Assembly: GCA_963969365.1 (NCBI GenBank)
Contig: OZ017747.1
Location: forward strand, 4,216,001-4,280,000
Reading direction: 5' to 3'
Source: Asterochloris sp. CNOR1
Taxonomy: Eukaryota > Chlorophyta > Trebouxiophyceae > Trebouxiales > Trebouxiaceae
Length of the DNA stretch: 64,000 nucleotides
The notes beneath the pieces were generated by a model. It saw only the letters and a list, made by a program, of their open reading frames with translations. It did no database searches and was not told where the DNA came from. Both the position numbers and the translations under genes were made by a program. Of the stretch, positions 27,201 through 38,791 are shown in pieces; within the stretch, counting starts at the first letter, position 1, and each line of letters opens with the position of its first letter.

Positions 27201-30200
27201 CAGGGCCTTACTCTGCTCCCGGCTGCGGGCGGCAGCCACGCTGCTGCTCACGGAATCTGCAGCAGGATGAGGTGGGCATCAGCTGCTGCGCTTGTTTGGT
27301 GCAGGAGTGAGGCTCTGGCAGGTCAGCCAGAAGAGCAGGAGGCGGTTAATTGTCTTTGCGGCACTGACAGACCTTTACCGGGACACCTTGAAGGGCAGCA
27401 GCCACAAAACGCTCATGAGGCACAGCCACCGCCCACCTGTGTGAGAGCCTGAGCCATCCTCATCATCGCTGCACTGGAAGATGGCGTCCATGTCCTCATT
27501 GGTCAGCATCACATTGGACGACAAGCCTGCAAACATGGGGCCCTCTCAGCATACAGGCCCATCAGGATTGACCAGGGATTGGCAAGTGCATGAGCATGGA
27601 ACAGTCGAGCACCAGTCAAGGAGACAGCATGCCGCAGTTTGCAGGCAGATATTCCAGGCAGAGATGAAAGTGTGAGATCTGAAGAAAACAACACACTCAC
27701 ACTGAGCGCTCAGCCTGGCATCACGCAGTGACAGCCGGCAAGGTGCATCAGAGTGCCGCTGCATCCCAGTTGCAGGTGAACCCCAGCTCAAGAGGGGGGC
27801 GACTCTGCCTGGAGCACAGCGGCTGTCTGCTCACCCTGAGGAAGCAGGTTGACCCGCTCCTCCGCGCGGCGGCTTGAGCTGGCGCGCTCCTGCGCAACAG
27901 GCAGCTCCCGTGGCGCCCCCGCCTCGGCCGCACTCCTCTGCTGCCTGACGGGCAGCGCAATGGGGCTTATCTCCACACGCGGCAGCTGCTCAGTCTGGCC
28001 CTTACCAGAGCTGTGTTCAACAGCCTGCTCCTGATGCCTGTACACATAAACATTTCATGATCGCTGACGCAAGCTTCACACATAGAGCACAGGTTGCAGC
28101 ACTCCTGCGACGTCTGAGCCAATCACTTGCAACAAGGTGCACTTAAGTGGTGGGAGTGTTTCACACTTTAACCTGGTGTATTGCTGATGCTGAGGACACT
28201 TACTGGTGTAGCTACAGAGCTCAGTCCTGCCAAAGCCGAAGAGGTGGCCAAGCAGCCAGGCTCACCTGTCAGGGCCCATGCGCTCCACTGCGGCTGCTAG
28301 CTCGTCAACTGAGGCATCGAGGACGCTGCCACTGCTGGCGGCTGAGCGGTGCGAGGAGGGCACTGGAGTGGCAGCTAGCGGCGCTAGGAGGGGCTCTGCC
28401 TGCTCCTGCTGCTGCTCTTGAGGCGTGCGCTTGCCAGCCTCGCTCATTGGCCTGCATGCACAAGGAATGGTGCATAAAAGCGACCTCTGACTTGCGCGCA
28501 GCACTGCTGCAGTAGCATGTTGAACCCAGAGGACATCAGGCAGCCCACCCATGCGGAGACCCAGGGGACAGCATCTGGCATTGCGGCACAGTCCCACCAT
28601 ATCAACAGCTCCATCGAGGGAACAAGGCACACCAGAATGGAATGCAGAAATGTCACTGTGCAGCAGGCTTCTGAAGGACAGCATCTGCATCACGGCGCGT
28701 GGAGGAAGGGTGCGCCCCTGGTGGCCTGCAGAGCTGAACAGGCAGTTTTACCTGCTGGGCTCCAACAGCTCTGCCAGGCGGGCTGCATCGGCCGCCTGCG
28801 CTGATCCTGTGCTGGAGGCTGACCTTTGCACATCCACCAGCGGGGGTGTCGAGGGGCCAGCAGAGCCTGAGGGGCCTACACCTGCAGTCATACATACAGA
28901 TACATACAACAAACATTCTAGCATGAGCTGACACGCAATATTCACATCGAGACACTGCTTACAGCGCTTGCAGCACTCAGCAGCAGGGCACAGGTCAGCA
29001 TCAGGCGCACCAGCAGGAGTCTGTGGGGCCTCAAAGGTGGGTGGAACCCCTAGGCATTGCTATGTCCACCCTGTGTAGCACTGCAGAGGACACGACTGCG
29101 CCTGTGGTGCTCATCACACCCTCACCTGCAGGTGACATGCAGCAGTCCCCTTGCTGCCAGGTCCCACGGTCTTGATTGAGGCGCCTCACCTGAGGGTCCT
29201 GCCCCCTCGTCCTCTGAGCCACCGCCTGGGAGGTGCATTATGTGCCGAAACTGCGAGACCAGGATGCCTGTCGCCTGGCTAGTGCCCTGCATGCCAGAAG
29301 CTGTGCATTCAGTGACGCCTGTGAGCAGTGCACTGCAGATTAAGAGCAATGTAGCTATGCAATGTGAGCCCTGCGGTGACTGTCACACTCCTGGCACTGA
29401 CCAGCATATCCTGGGAAGCACCGATCCTGGCTGCCCTCCAGAGGACGCCGACCAGCGTGCATGGAGCCAATGCAGTTGTTCACTTTACATCTACAGAGTG
29501 CTGTACAGACAGCTCACCTTCTTGGACTCTGGTGCTCCGAAGCCCAGGCCCAGAGCGCTCAGACGTGCCAGCAGCTGGCGGATGATCTCCTCCTGGACAA
29601 CAGCAGGATGTCTTCCTGAGTATAGTGCCGAGGTGCCTGGCTTTGTGGCAGAGCATGGCAACCTCTTTAGAACCTCTGCAAACTGTGACGACATGCGTCT
29701 GCAACAGGTGATTGGCACTCTGTGCTGAGCACCTTCCTAGATTGCTTCTTGACATCAATAGCTGCTGCCCCTCCTCCTGCCCCAGGCAAAAGTCTGCCAG
29801 TTGTCATTTGCCTTCCTGAACACTACCCTACCCAGGCACAGCTTGCTTGGGTGGCCTGCCCAATTTGGGGGATGACATTTTCCGGCAGGCGCAAGTAACA
29901 TACAGACAGATCTGCTTGCAGGATAGTGCATGTGGAAGCATACTGCACATTGCCCTCACCGTGAGCGCCACTGCCTCCTCTGTGGGCGGCTTGGTGTGAG
30001 TGATGAACCTCTCAAGCTCCACCAGCTCCTGGATGCAGTTGTGCACAGCCGCCACGCGTGTGTCTGCCTGTATCACATCGCCCTGGGACTGGGCAAACTG
30101 GCGGGCGATGACCGCGTCGCTGCGGTGGTCAAAGCCATGGTCGAGCTCGCCCATCAGCTGCTCCAAGTCGCGGTGCTGCTGCACCACGTCAGCCTGCCAG

Positions 30201-33200
30201 AGCAAGAGGCACAGCAAGGTTTAGGGCACAGCTGATATAAACAGAAGCCTCAATGTCAAGTGCACAACTGCTGCCTAGAAAGTAAACATCGGGAGGCAGC
30301 GTGCAATAGTTTGCAGTTTGCTCCCTTTTGGAATATGCGCTGGGGCGTCAGCCCACCTGGTGGTCCAGGCACTTGGTCAGGACATGCTCCAGATCCCGCC
30401 GCAGGGACTTGGCGTCCCTCAGAATGCCCTCATACTGCGCCTGAGCCACCGACTCCTGCACCGCAGACAGCTCTGCATGTCAGGTGTGCTCAGTACTGGC
30501 TAGGAAGCACGGCAGGAGGGACTAGCATGTGCTTCACCTACCCCTCCAGGGGTGCCCTGCATCTGGGCATCAGGTCTGATGAGCACCCGCTGTGGCCCTT
30601 GTCATTGGCAGCACACATAGCAAAAAGAAAGCAAACAGCCTGCCAGCGTGGTGCCTTTGCTGCCTATTGCAGCATTGGTGGCCTGATGTGGATGCTGCTG
30701 CTGATCAGCAGGCCCTGAGCAAGGGATCCAACTGACAGAGCCGGCAGCAGATGACCTGTTGCAGCCCAGAGCTGGCAAGCAGCACCCCCCCAGAAGAGAC
30801 ACTGTAGCCCCCTGATGGAAGCGTGGCAGCTATGGGCAAAGCCAAGACGCTCACGAAGGGGGCGGTGGATGTGAAAGCAAGCCAACTGCGAGATGCCTGA
30901 CTTGAAGCCACCATAGGCTGTAGGCTGTAGGCAGGGGCCCAGCCTGGCCCTGCATCCAGCTCTGTGGGCGCCCCTGCATGTTTTGCAGCCTGTGCGGCCA
31001 TGCTGACCCTGCAGTGTTGCAAAAACGAAGACAGGTGTTGCGTTTCTCACTTCTTATCACAAACAACCCATCACCCACCTATCGGCTGTCTACCCCATCA
31101 GCCAAAGCAGACGAGCCACCTGCGCCTTCACAGCAGCTGCCAGTTCTCCCGCGCATCAGTCACAGTGGATGACCCACCTGTCTCATACAATGCCGACTTA
31201 CCACTCCAAGCACGGTCCACACAACCACTGGCCCGCCTGGCAATGAACCCATCTGACATTCACCTGCATGGCGATCTTGACAAAGGCATCCTCCGCTGCC
31301 TGAGCCTCCCAAAGGCGCCGGTCGCGCTCCTCAGCCTGGCTCCTGGCGGCAGCCTCAGAGTGCGCGACAGCTGCGGACACCTCCGCAGGGTTCTCACGGT
31401 ACACCACTGGCTGCCCGTTGGCAAATCTGCCCTGCCCCTGCTGGAAGCCGCGAGCCATGTGGGCTCCGTTGTTGTGGCTGTACCCTGCAGGGCTGGCAGG
31501 CAGGCTCAGCATACAGTGACCTCCTTCCTAGAGAGGCCTCATTCTCTGTCCAGCGATGGGACTCGGAATCTATCTGTTGTCCAAGTAAAAACAAGATCTG
31601 TGTGCAGGCCAGCAGGCTGAGCAGCATACTGCAGAAGCAGGCAAGCAGACTCATCAGCAGCGATTGCCCTGCTGACAACCACCCAGAGCCTGCTTGGCAG
31701 AGGAAGCATCCCCTGCTGAGGTGTGGCGGGGCGTCAGGACCCACAGGGGGTTCAGCACGCTGCAAAGGTGTAGGCAGCAGTGCTCTGCCCTGCCAGCAGG
31801 CTGCTGGACTGTCCCTGCTGTGTCAGGCGAAGTGCATGCAAGGGGGAGCCCACCGTTGGTTGGCTGAGGGCGGTACTGAGGGTTTTCCTGGGGCCACTGC
31901 GGGTCGCTGGGCGGCCGTGCTCCCTGGGGAGCCTTGCTGTTGAAGGAGAGCTTCTTGCGAAGAGACTTCAGGCGCTTGGGCTTGCCTGCATGCACCAAGG
32001 GAGGAGATGAGGGTCCACACACAACCAAGCCGACAGATGATGAGAGGAGCGGACCAGCCGGCTAGACACAAGAGGCCCACTTGTGCCGCAACAGCAACCA
32101 CCATGCTCACAGCTCACATACTCTCCTGTGGACAAAGATGCCTGCCTTGGTCATGCAGAGCAGAGCAAAACAAGGCAGGCATTGCTGAACATGTGAGCAC
32201 AGTTAGTTGAAACAAGTGCAAGCAAGCAGCAGCTAAGCACAAGTCCCCAAGAAGAGCACCAGACGCCAAAGCGCAGATTTCCAAGCCCTCGACGCACCTC
32301 CATTCTCTGCAGATGGCTGCCGTGCCGGCTGCTGGTGCTGGTGCTGATAGCCCATGGCTGGCAGCTCCTCTAGAGTGTACGGCTCTGACGGTAGGAGGTG
32401 CTGCTGGATCCGGCTTTGCAGCGTGGGTGTGTCCTCACCCCTGCAGGGCACAATAGCTTGAGACATTGTTGTCTGTGTCTGTTCATTGAGGGACGATCGT
32501 GCAGCTGTGCAGTCCTGACAGTGTCCCAAACCCTGCAGAGCAGGAAAGGCAAGACAGTGGTGGCAGGTGGTGTTGCTGTGCAGCGTGGGCTCTGCTCACC
32601 CCTGCAGAGCACAGCAACCTCAGGTTTCCATGAAACGTGACATGGCACAGCTGCGCAGTGTGGCCAGGCTTGCTCATTCCTGCAGTACTTCACAGCTTGC
32701 TGTTGCAGGATGTTACTGTTCACTGGTGTATGTCGACCACTACCCTGCCGGGAGCCACCCCCAAGTCCTGCAACTCAAGCAAGACACACTGTGCAGTCAG
32801 CAGTCCATGCACAGCATGAAAGCAGCAGTATGCTGGGGCAGCCCACCCACCACCCGCTTGTAAATGGAGGGAGGCGATGCAGGTCAGCAGCAGTTGCCAG
32901 CACAAGATGGAGGGGCATGCCTGCCTGGCAGCCCAGATGATGCTGCCCTTGTCACTGCAGCCCCACGCAGCACAGCAAGCTAACGCAAGGAGGATCCCAG
33001 GCATACGCAGCCTCACTCAGCAGCTTGCAGGGAGGGCCCACAGCAATGTCCTGCCCAGGTTGGCAGCCCTGGAGCAGTCACCTGCTGGGAATGCCTCACC
33101 TGGCACTGCCCAAGCTGCATGAAACCCCCCTGGCAGCAGAGCCCCACCGCGACCGCCCTCAACTACCCACAGCTCTGCCCTGCCCACCCCAACAGCAGCT

Positions 33201-33790
33201 GATTGGCCTGGCCGTAGCTACTGCTGCAACTCCTCACATGGGACCCACAGCATTGCCCTGATTGCAGGGAATTCAGCTGCGACTTCTCCTTTGATTGCAC
33301 AGCATGGCCCTGGCTTTCAGGCGTGCAGGCCGTCCACCTGGCAATGGCTTCCTGGTGCGACAGCTCCCTAGAATGCACAGCATTGGTGTGGCTGCAGAAA
33401 GCACAGTTGGCAGCAGCCTGCTGCTGCAACTGCTTCAAGGAACCCACAAGATGTCCCACACCAGCACCAGGGCACCCACCTGGCAGCAGCCTCCTGCTGA
33501 GACTGCTCCATGGCGTACCGCAGCGCAGCCTCCTCCAGCGCACGAGCCTCAGCGTCAGGCACGTCCACATACATGCCATGCCCTGCATAGTTTTCCATCG
33601 CAGCCAGCTGAGCCACATGGGACTCGTCGCGGCCACTGAGCGGCCTGGGTGTGTGGGGCGCGGTGCGTAGCTGGGCCCCTGGCTGCATTCCAGCAAGGCT
33701 GCCTGCTGGGGCTGAGGTCTGAGACTCCAGCTGGGCGCCGCTGCCCATGTCACGACCCCGCCCACTGTTCCACTTGCGCAGCGCCTTCAT
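24251..33790 (-). CDS. CHUP1-like protein (chloroplast positioning / actin-binding family)
   Basis: Eighteen exons close in phase, about 990 aa from a candidate ATG at 33790: 33790-33480, 32440-32298, 31985-31854, 31484-31264, 30470-30357, 30193-29960, 29592-29518, 29250-29190, 28881-28752, 28451-28266, 28037-27835, 27526-27437, 27256-27093, 26594-26412, 26010-25823, 25617-25533, 25196-25006 and 24512-24251. The C-terminal third follows plant CHUP1: VVHLYQELRR, then IQKVAASIRAYRPRSMEDL with a PQWPKQR counterpart of 'FDWPERKADALREA', then NLAIIYMSR, then VRVAYKVHQFAGGFN, the family hallmark. The N-terminal two thirds is disordered with basic stretches (KPKRLKSLRKK) and coiled coil. In land plants CHUP1 anchors chloroplasts to actin. 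An acceptor-like CTGCAG just before 33790 suggests an upstream exon may exist; the 30470 edge is the weakest. Confidence 0.82.
24930..25040 (-). repeat. Echo of a CHUP1-like exon end in its intron
   Basis: The exon end encoding LNLAIIYMSR (25040-25006) is repeated in the following intron at about 24955-24925. There the same frame reads LNLAIVYIPG and lacks a donor. Spacing is about 82 bp. Confidence 0.75.
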
Positions 33791-34147
33791 TGAGCCTGCC
33801 TGCAGCTCAGGGGGAGCGGCAAACTCTGCAGGGCCTGGCCAGAAGGGGCTGCATCGCACCAATGCTGATATGAGCCAACCAGAGGTGAGTGCGCCCAGGT
33901 AATTTGAACGGATTGCCTGTAAGCAGCGCAGAGAGGCTGCTGCAGACAATCAAGCGACAAGCACGGCCGTTGGTCAGACACCGCGTGGCACACTGATCTG
34001 GCATTGGGCAATGCATGCCCACCTGAACGTCTACTCAAGGAATGTGGGACTCAGTAGCTCTGTGCCGAGGGCAGCTGATGTGGAGTTGCTGCTCAGATCA
34101 GTGCTATTCGTTATGTGCAGCACGCAGCTTCCAAAGCCGTTGGTCCG
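33791..34147. other. Divergent 5' region, CHUP1-like / SLOG-like
   Basis: About 360 bp between the proposed starts of two divergent genes whose 5' ends are both unsettled. It may contain untranslated or short coding exons of either. No promoter element was named with confidence. Confidence 0.4.
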
Positions 34148-36263
34148 ATGTGCAACCAACTGTTCATCAGCCTGTCACATAAGCTTAGACCTAGGGCCAA
34201 GCACCAGCTGTGCATTTGCAAGCAAAGCCCATCAAACATGCAACACATGCATCTGCCGCTGAGAAACCACTTTTGCCCTGCCTTTACTTCTGGGCGGGGC
34301 ACGAAGGGCCCTCCCACCAGATTCCTGCAGCACCAAGCAATAGCAGATTGGCCCAGGTGCAAGCTCAAGCCTCCCAGGCAGCAGACACTGCGACTTGAAT
34401 GCAGGCGGGCTGCCCGCATGGACTTCAATGAGGCTTACAAGCCCCCCCAGATGTACAGCAAGGGTCCCATCCCCAGCCAGGCGGAGAGCATTGTGAAGGG
34501 ATCGCCGCGGACACAGCTACAGGAACCCGACAAACCACCCAGCGACATTGACTACTTAGCAGTGAGTGCTGGAGCGGCAGTCTGCATGCGATTTGCCGTG
34601 ACAGGGAATGTGAGACCCCGCCTGCCATCTGCCCTGACAGGCTCTTTGGGTTGCATGTGCCCATGCAGTCAGCATCTGCAGTGCTGCGCCCAGCATGCTC
34701 TCACCACAATGGTTTGGCACCGGCTCGCACACTGTCTGCGGAGCAAGACGATTGCGCCTGGCTGAGGCAGTGCTGTGCCCTGCAGGAGTTGATAGCAATA
34801 CAGGCAAACGGGCCGAAGGACATCGGGTTTTTTGGCACCCGCAACATGGGCTTTTCCCACCAGAATCTGGTGGAGATCCTGAGCTACGCCATGGTGCTAA
34901 CGGTGAGGCTGCCAGCTGAAGGTCAAGCAGCCAGTGAGCCATGCCCACCCTTGCAAGTGACGCTGTGCCAAGATCCTGGTAACAGGGCCGAAGTCATGCC
35001 TGCTTGGGGCTCTAACACAGCTTCAAGCCTGGATGTCTGCAGAGGGCAATCCACCCAACTGCATTCCGCCCAGCTGCAGAAGGGGTCAGCACTGCTTGTC
35101 GCACAGCAGAGCGTAGGGACTGTGGCAGCTTTGTCCAGGAGCAGGGTTGGTGGTGTTTGGTTCATATGTGGTTGGTACTCATCTGCTCGCCACCCTGCAG
35201 AACAACCACATCTACACCTCGGGAGCGACTGGTACCAATGCAGCAGTCATCAGGGGAGCTCTGCGTGCTGAGAAGCCTGACCTCCTGACCGTGGTGCTCC
35301 CCCAGAGCCGCTCCAAGCAGCCCGCCGACAGCCAGGAACTACTAGAGCAGGTGGCCTGCGCAAGCTGCAGTGGTGCATGCATGCTGGCAGGGACGGGCGT
35401 GCATCAGCGCGCTGAGTGCAGGCTGCCAACTGTGGTGCATGCGTCACCCCAACATGCGGCGCGCCCTCGCCTCTCGACTTCTTGCAGAGGCGGCATATCT
35501 GAGCTCCTGCATGCAGGCAGCCAGGCACTGTTAGAACAGGTGGTTCTGTGCCTGCGAAGGGGGCTCTGGCTGGCCCTGCACATTTCTAGTCTGAGCAGCA
35601 GTGCGGGTCAAACAGATTTGTGTGCACGCTTCATCCCAGAATGCGACGCGCCCTCGGCGGTTGTCTCCCTGCAGAGGCAGCATGTCCCAGCTCCTGCCTG
35701 CAGGTGCAGCATGTAGTTGAGATGCCCCAGAATGATGGCCTCACCCTCCTAGAAGCTAGCAGGTTGGTGCGTCCCACCCTCTCAAGGCAGCTGGATGATT
35801 GTCTGCATCACTGCCATGCCTCCAGCATTTGCTCTGCCAACTTCGTTCTACCTCTGTGCTCAGGCATAGCTCCTGCATTCCTGCAGGATCTGCAATCGGG
35901 ACATAGTAAACAGAGTGCAGCAGGTCATCTGCTTTGCGGTGAGGGGAGCTGCAGACTGGGCACCAGCATTCTGAAATGGAGTTGGCATTTATGATGTTTC
36001 CAGCCTGCTATCTTAATCAAGGCGCACAAGCAGCTGACTTTTGCCGTGCTGCCCCAGTTTCATGATAGCAAACTGCTGCTGGAGACGTGCGGCATGGCGA
36101 AAGACAGTTTCAATAAGATAGTCACCCTCTTCTTTCTGGGTGGGACCCTGCTGCACTGCAAAGCCTGCATGCTGATGCACATCAGCCTGTCAAGCACTTC
36201 TCGCACTGCAATGGCTTGCCAATCGTCTTGGCCTGACAGGATACGGTGCTCCTTGCAGATTGA
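34148..36263 (+). CDS. Conserved cyanobacterial/plastid SLOG (DprA-like) domain protein
   Basis: Belongs to a family shared by cyanobacteria and plants, often labelled 'DNA recombination-mediator protein A'-like; its biochemical role is unknown to me. Exons with closing phases: 34148-34561, 34786-34902, 35201-35350, 35704-35762, 35887-35938, 36004-36139 and 36259-36263. Key blocks are GFFGTRNMGFSHQNLVEIL, then TSGATGTNAAVIRGALRAE (Rossmann-like nucleotide-binding loop), LTVVLPQSRSKQPADSQELL, a QNDGLTLLEASR motif, QQVICFA and a final IVTLFFLD. The last exon is only five bases: it completes the Asp codon and supplies TGA. The start is a choice: 34148 gives a basic, Arg/Lys-rich 90-residue extension that could be a transit peptide; 34418 gives the bare core. 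Confidence 0.75.
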
Positions 36264-36991
36264 CCCAGCCAAACGCCTGCCTCCCAGTTTTCTGCCTCAC
36301 ACAAACACTGGATGATCCCTGCAACTCTTCCCCGACCCTTGTACCAGTACTACGCTATCAGCCTGCTGCCATGACAGTTGCACACCTGTCTGCCACCTGT
36401 GTATCCTTCCTGGTGGCACACACACCTTGAGAAGGGTGATCAGAGATAGCAGGGACCTGCATCTGGTGACGCTGACAACATCTTATGATCAGCAAGACTG
36501 GACAGTGGCAGTAGATGTGATAAACAGGCATGCAACATGCCGAAGCAGTGGGGGGAAACCATGCCAGGGGCAGACAATTCTGCACGGCATCAAAATTGTT
36601 GGACATGCTGCACTAATGGAAGCAATGCTTTTAAGGTTCAAGGCATGGTACAGGGGGGGGGTGCACCATTTGCTGCAGCACTGCTGTTCTGCTGGTGTGC
36701 TGGTTCCATCATGAGTGCTGCGGAACCTGGAAGCGCAACTCCCTGAGGCCAGCTCAGATACCATGGGGCTAGCCTGAGCCTGCTGTCACACCCCTGAGGC
36801 ACCAAGTCAGAACTTGACTGAGCTGCTGTGGGCCCTGGGGGTAGGCTCAGCTAGGTCAGGCTGAGCTGCTGATGGCCCTCGGGTCAGCGCTCAGCTAGGT
36901 CAGGCTGAGCTGCTGTGGGCCCCGTGGCCCGTCAGCAGCAGCTCTCTCTGGGCTGCCCCAAGCACAACCACAGCTGTGCTAGTCTGAGCCG
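36264..36991. other. Convergent 3' intergenic region with a 44-bp duplication
   Basis: 728 bp between the SLOG-like stop and the ARL5-like stop. A 44-bp unit (GCTCAGCTAGGTCAGG...) begins at 36845 and repeats at 36889, with a third partial copy near 36830. A run of nine G lies near 36653. No gene was recognised. Confidence 0.65.
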
Positions 36992-38126
36992 CTACTCTGA
37001 GCCATGAACCTTCTGTGCCACCCAGGACAGTCCCTCTTTGAGGCCGTCGCCTGTCAGCGCGCAGCTGGCCTGGATGTGGTGGGAGTGGGTCTTGATGGTG
37101 TGCAACCCCAGCGCCTCGCTCAGCTCCGCCACTGACATGGCGTCTTTCAGGTCCTGCTTGTTGGCAAACACCAGCAGGGCTGCGCCGCTCAGGTGGTCGT
37201 GCTGCAGTAGCCCATGCAGCTCAGACTGCAGCAGGGGTTGGGGAGAGGTCAGAGCCATGTGCGCACGCCAACAACCTGGCATGTCGGCAGGCAGAACAGC
37301 AGAGCAGCAGGCAAGAGGTTTGGGCAGGCGTGCCCACAGTCTGCAAGGGCAGATGCAGGATGACACCCAGCACAATCAGTCCCATGCTTGTGCATTGTGG
37401 CTGCCGCACTTCAGATGTGGCTTTCTGTCACAGCGCTTGGTATTTAGCATAAACATGGACTCCCAAGCATCACCGACCATCAGCTTGCGTAGCTGGTAAG
37501 ATGGTCTGGCAGGACAAAGCCTGTAGAGCCGCGCAGCGGATTCGTAAGCCCTGCAGTTCAGGCCTGGCAGCTCACCTTCACAATTCCAATTCGTGCCCTG
37601 TCAGTGCTGTCGACCACCATGATGACTGCATGGGAGGCCTTGTAATAGGTCGCCCAGCTGGGTCTCAAAGAGGCCTGTCCGCCTAGATCCCACATCTGTA
37701 TTGTAAAGCACACTGGATCAGTCTTGCAGCCACACAGCAGTCAGCGACCTTGAACAGGCCTTCAGGCGAGCAGCAGCTCTGGTCGTGTGGCATTGCGGCT
37801 GTGCCTGCACTCTAACTGCACAGACAGGACAGGCGTGTTGGCTCTGCTGTCTAGGTTGTGCCAGCAGCAGTGCAGGAGGCAAGAGCGCCTGTGCTTGGTC
37901 TGCATGACATTGCTTGCCTCACCTCAAACGTGAGATTCTCGTGCTGGACCTGCTCCACATTGCTGCCAATGGTGGCTGTGGTCACCACTGGCTGCCCAAG
38001 GTGCAGGCGGTACAGCACAGAGGTCTTCCCTGCATTGTCCAACCCCACCAGCACGAGTTTGTACTCTCTGTTGGGGCTGAAGAGGGACCAGATGCTTGCA
38101 GTCCAGCTCGACCAGGCTTGGCCCAT
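36992..38126 (-). CDS. ARL5: ARL5-like small GTPase (Arf family)
   Basis: Arf-family GTPase acting at the trans-Golgi in endosome-to-Golgi traffic. Three exons close in phase for 185 aa: 38126-37923, 37695-37576 and 37225-36992. The start MGQAWSSW leaves a Gly2 for N-myristoylation. The P-loop is GLDNAGKT, switch 1 TIGSNVEQV, switch 2 [14 protein letters not shown], and the guanine-specificity motif [24 protein letters not shown] near the end matches ARL5 better than ARF1 (TGEGLCQGLEW in animals). WATYY and [10 protein letters not shown] are also family-typical. The stop is at 36994-36992. Confidence 0.92.
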
Positions 38127-38791
38127 GCACAAGGCTGTGGGGCTGCTGAGGGCGGCCTGCGCTCTGCACCAGGCTGTGAGCGTCCCTGGGCCGGCTTGCG
38201 TTGAGCCTGCACAGAGGACTTAGCCTGCAGAGATCAAAATGCATCTTGGGACACTATGATAGGCCAAAGAATGTGGAAGCAGGAGACTGTGGCGTGATCG
38301 AACGTGTTAGCATCAGACCCACAGCTCCCACGCACGCAACAAACACCCTTCCCCAACAGCCATAACAGGCATCGAGCTGAAGAAAATGCTCACCACGTGA
38401 TGAAAGCTTTGTTTCCCTTGGCTTCTGATGTCACTTAGGACCCTGGCAGCTTGAGGAAGGGAGCAGAGGAAGCTCAGCTTTCTGAGATGGGCAGCGTTAA
38501 CTGTCAACGATTTTCAATGCATCGTTCGTATGGCAGGCCACAGCTGGGGGCCCAACGACTGATACAGCAAGCATTCATTGATGGCACCCTTTTGAAGCTC
38601 GCCCGCAAGCCATGTTCATCGAGGTGTTGATACATCTGCTCACCTTGGTTTGATGCTGCTGCCTTCAGCCTGTTTCGATCCCAGCGCATCAACTACAGCA
38701 TGCAATCTGCAGAAACAATCATTACCAAGGCTATGGAGAGACTTGATGGCAATTGGTGGTCAGCAACTTGAAGACAATGGACCTGCTGGTG
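38127..38791. other. Intergenic region between peptide deformylase and ARL5-like
   Basis: 665 bp upstream of the ARL5-like ATG and downstream of the deformylase stop, both on the minus strand. It should hold the ARL5-like promoter and the deformylase 3' UTR. Nothing else is supported; frames here are short and lack family features. Confidence 0.55.

Noticed and set aside
33163-33765. 200-aa minus-strand open frame over 33163-33765
   Set aside because: Overlaps CHUP1-like exon 33790-33480 in another frame and runs into repeat-rich intron.
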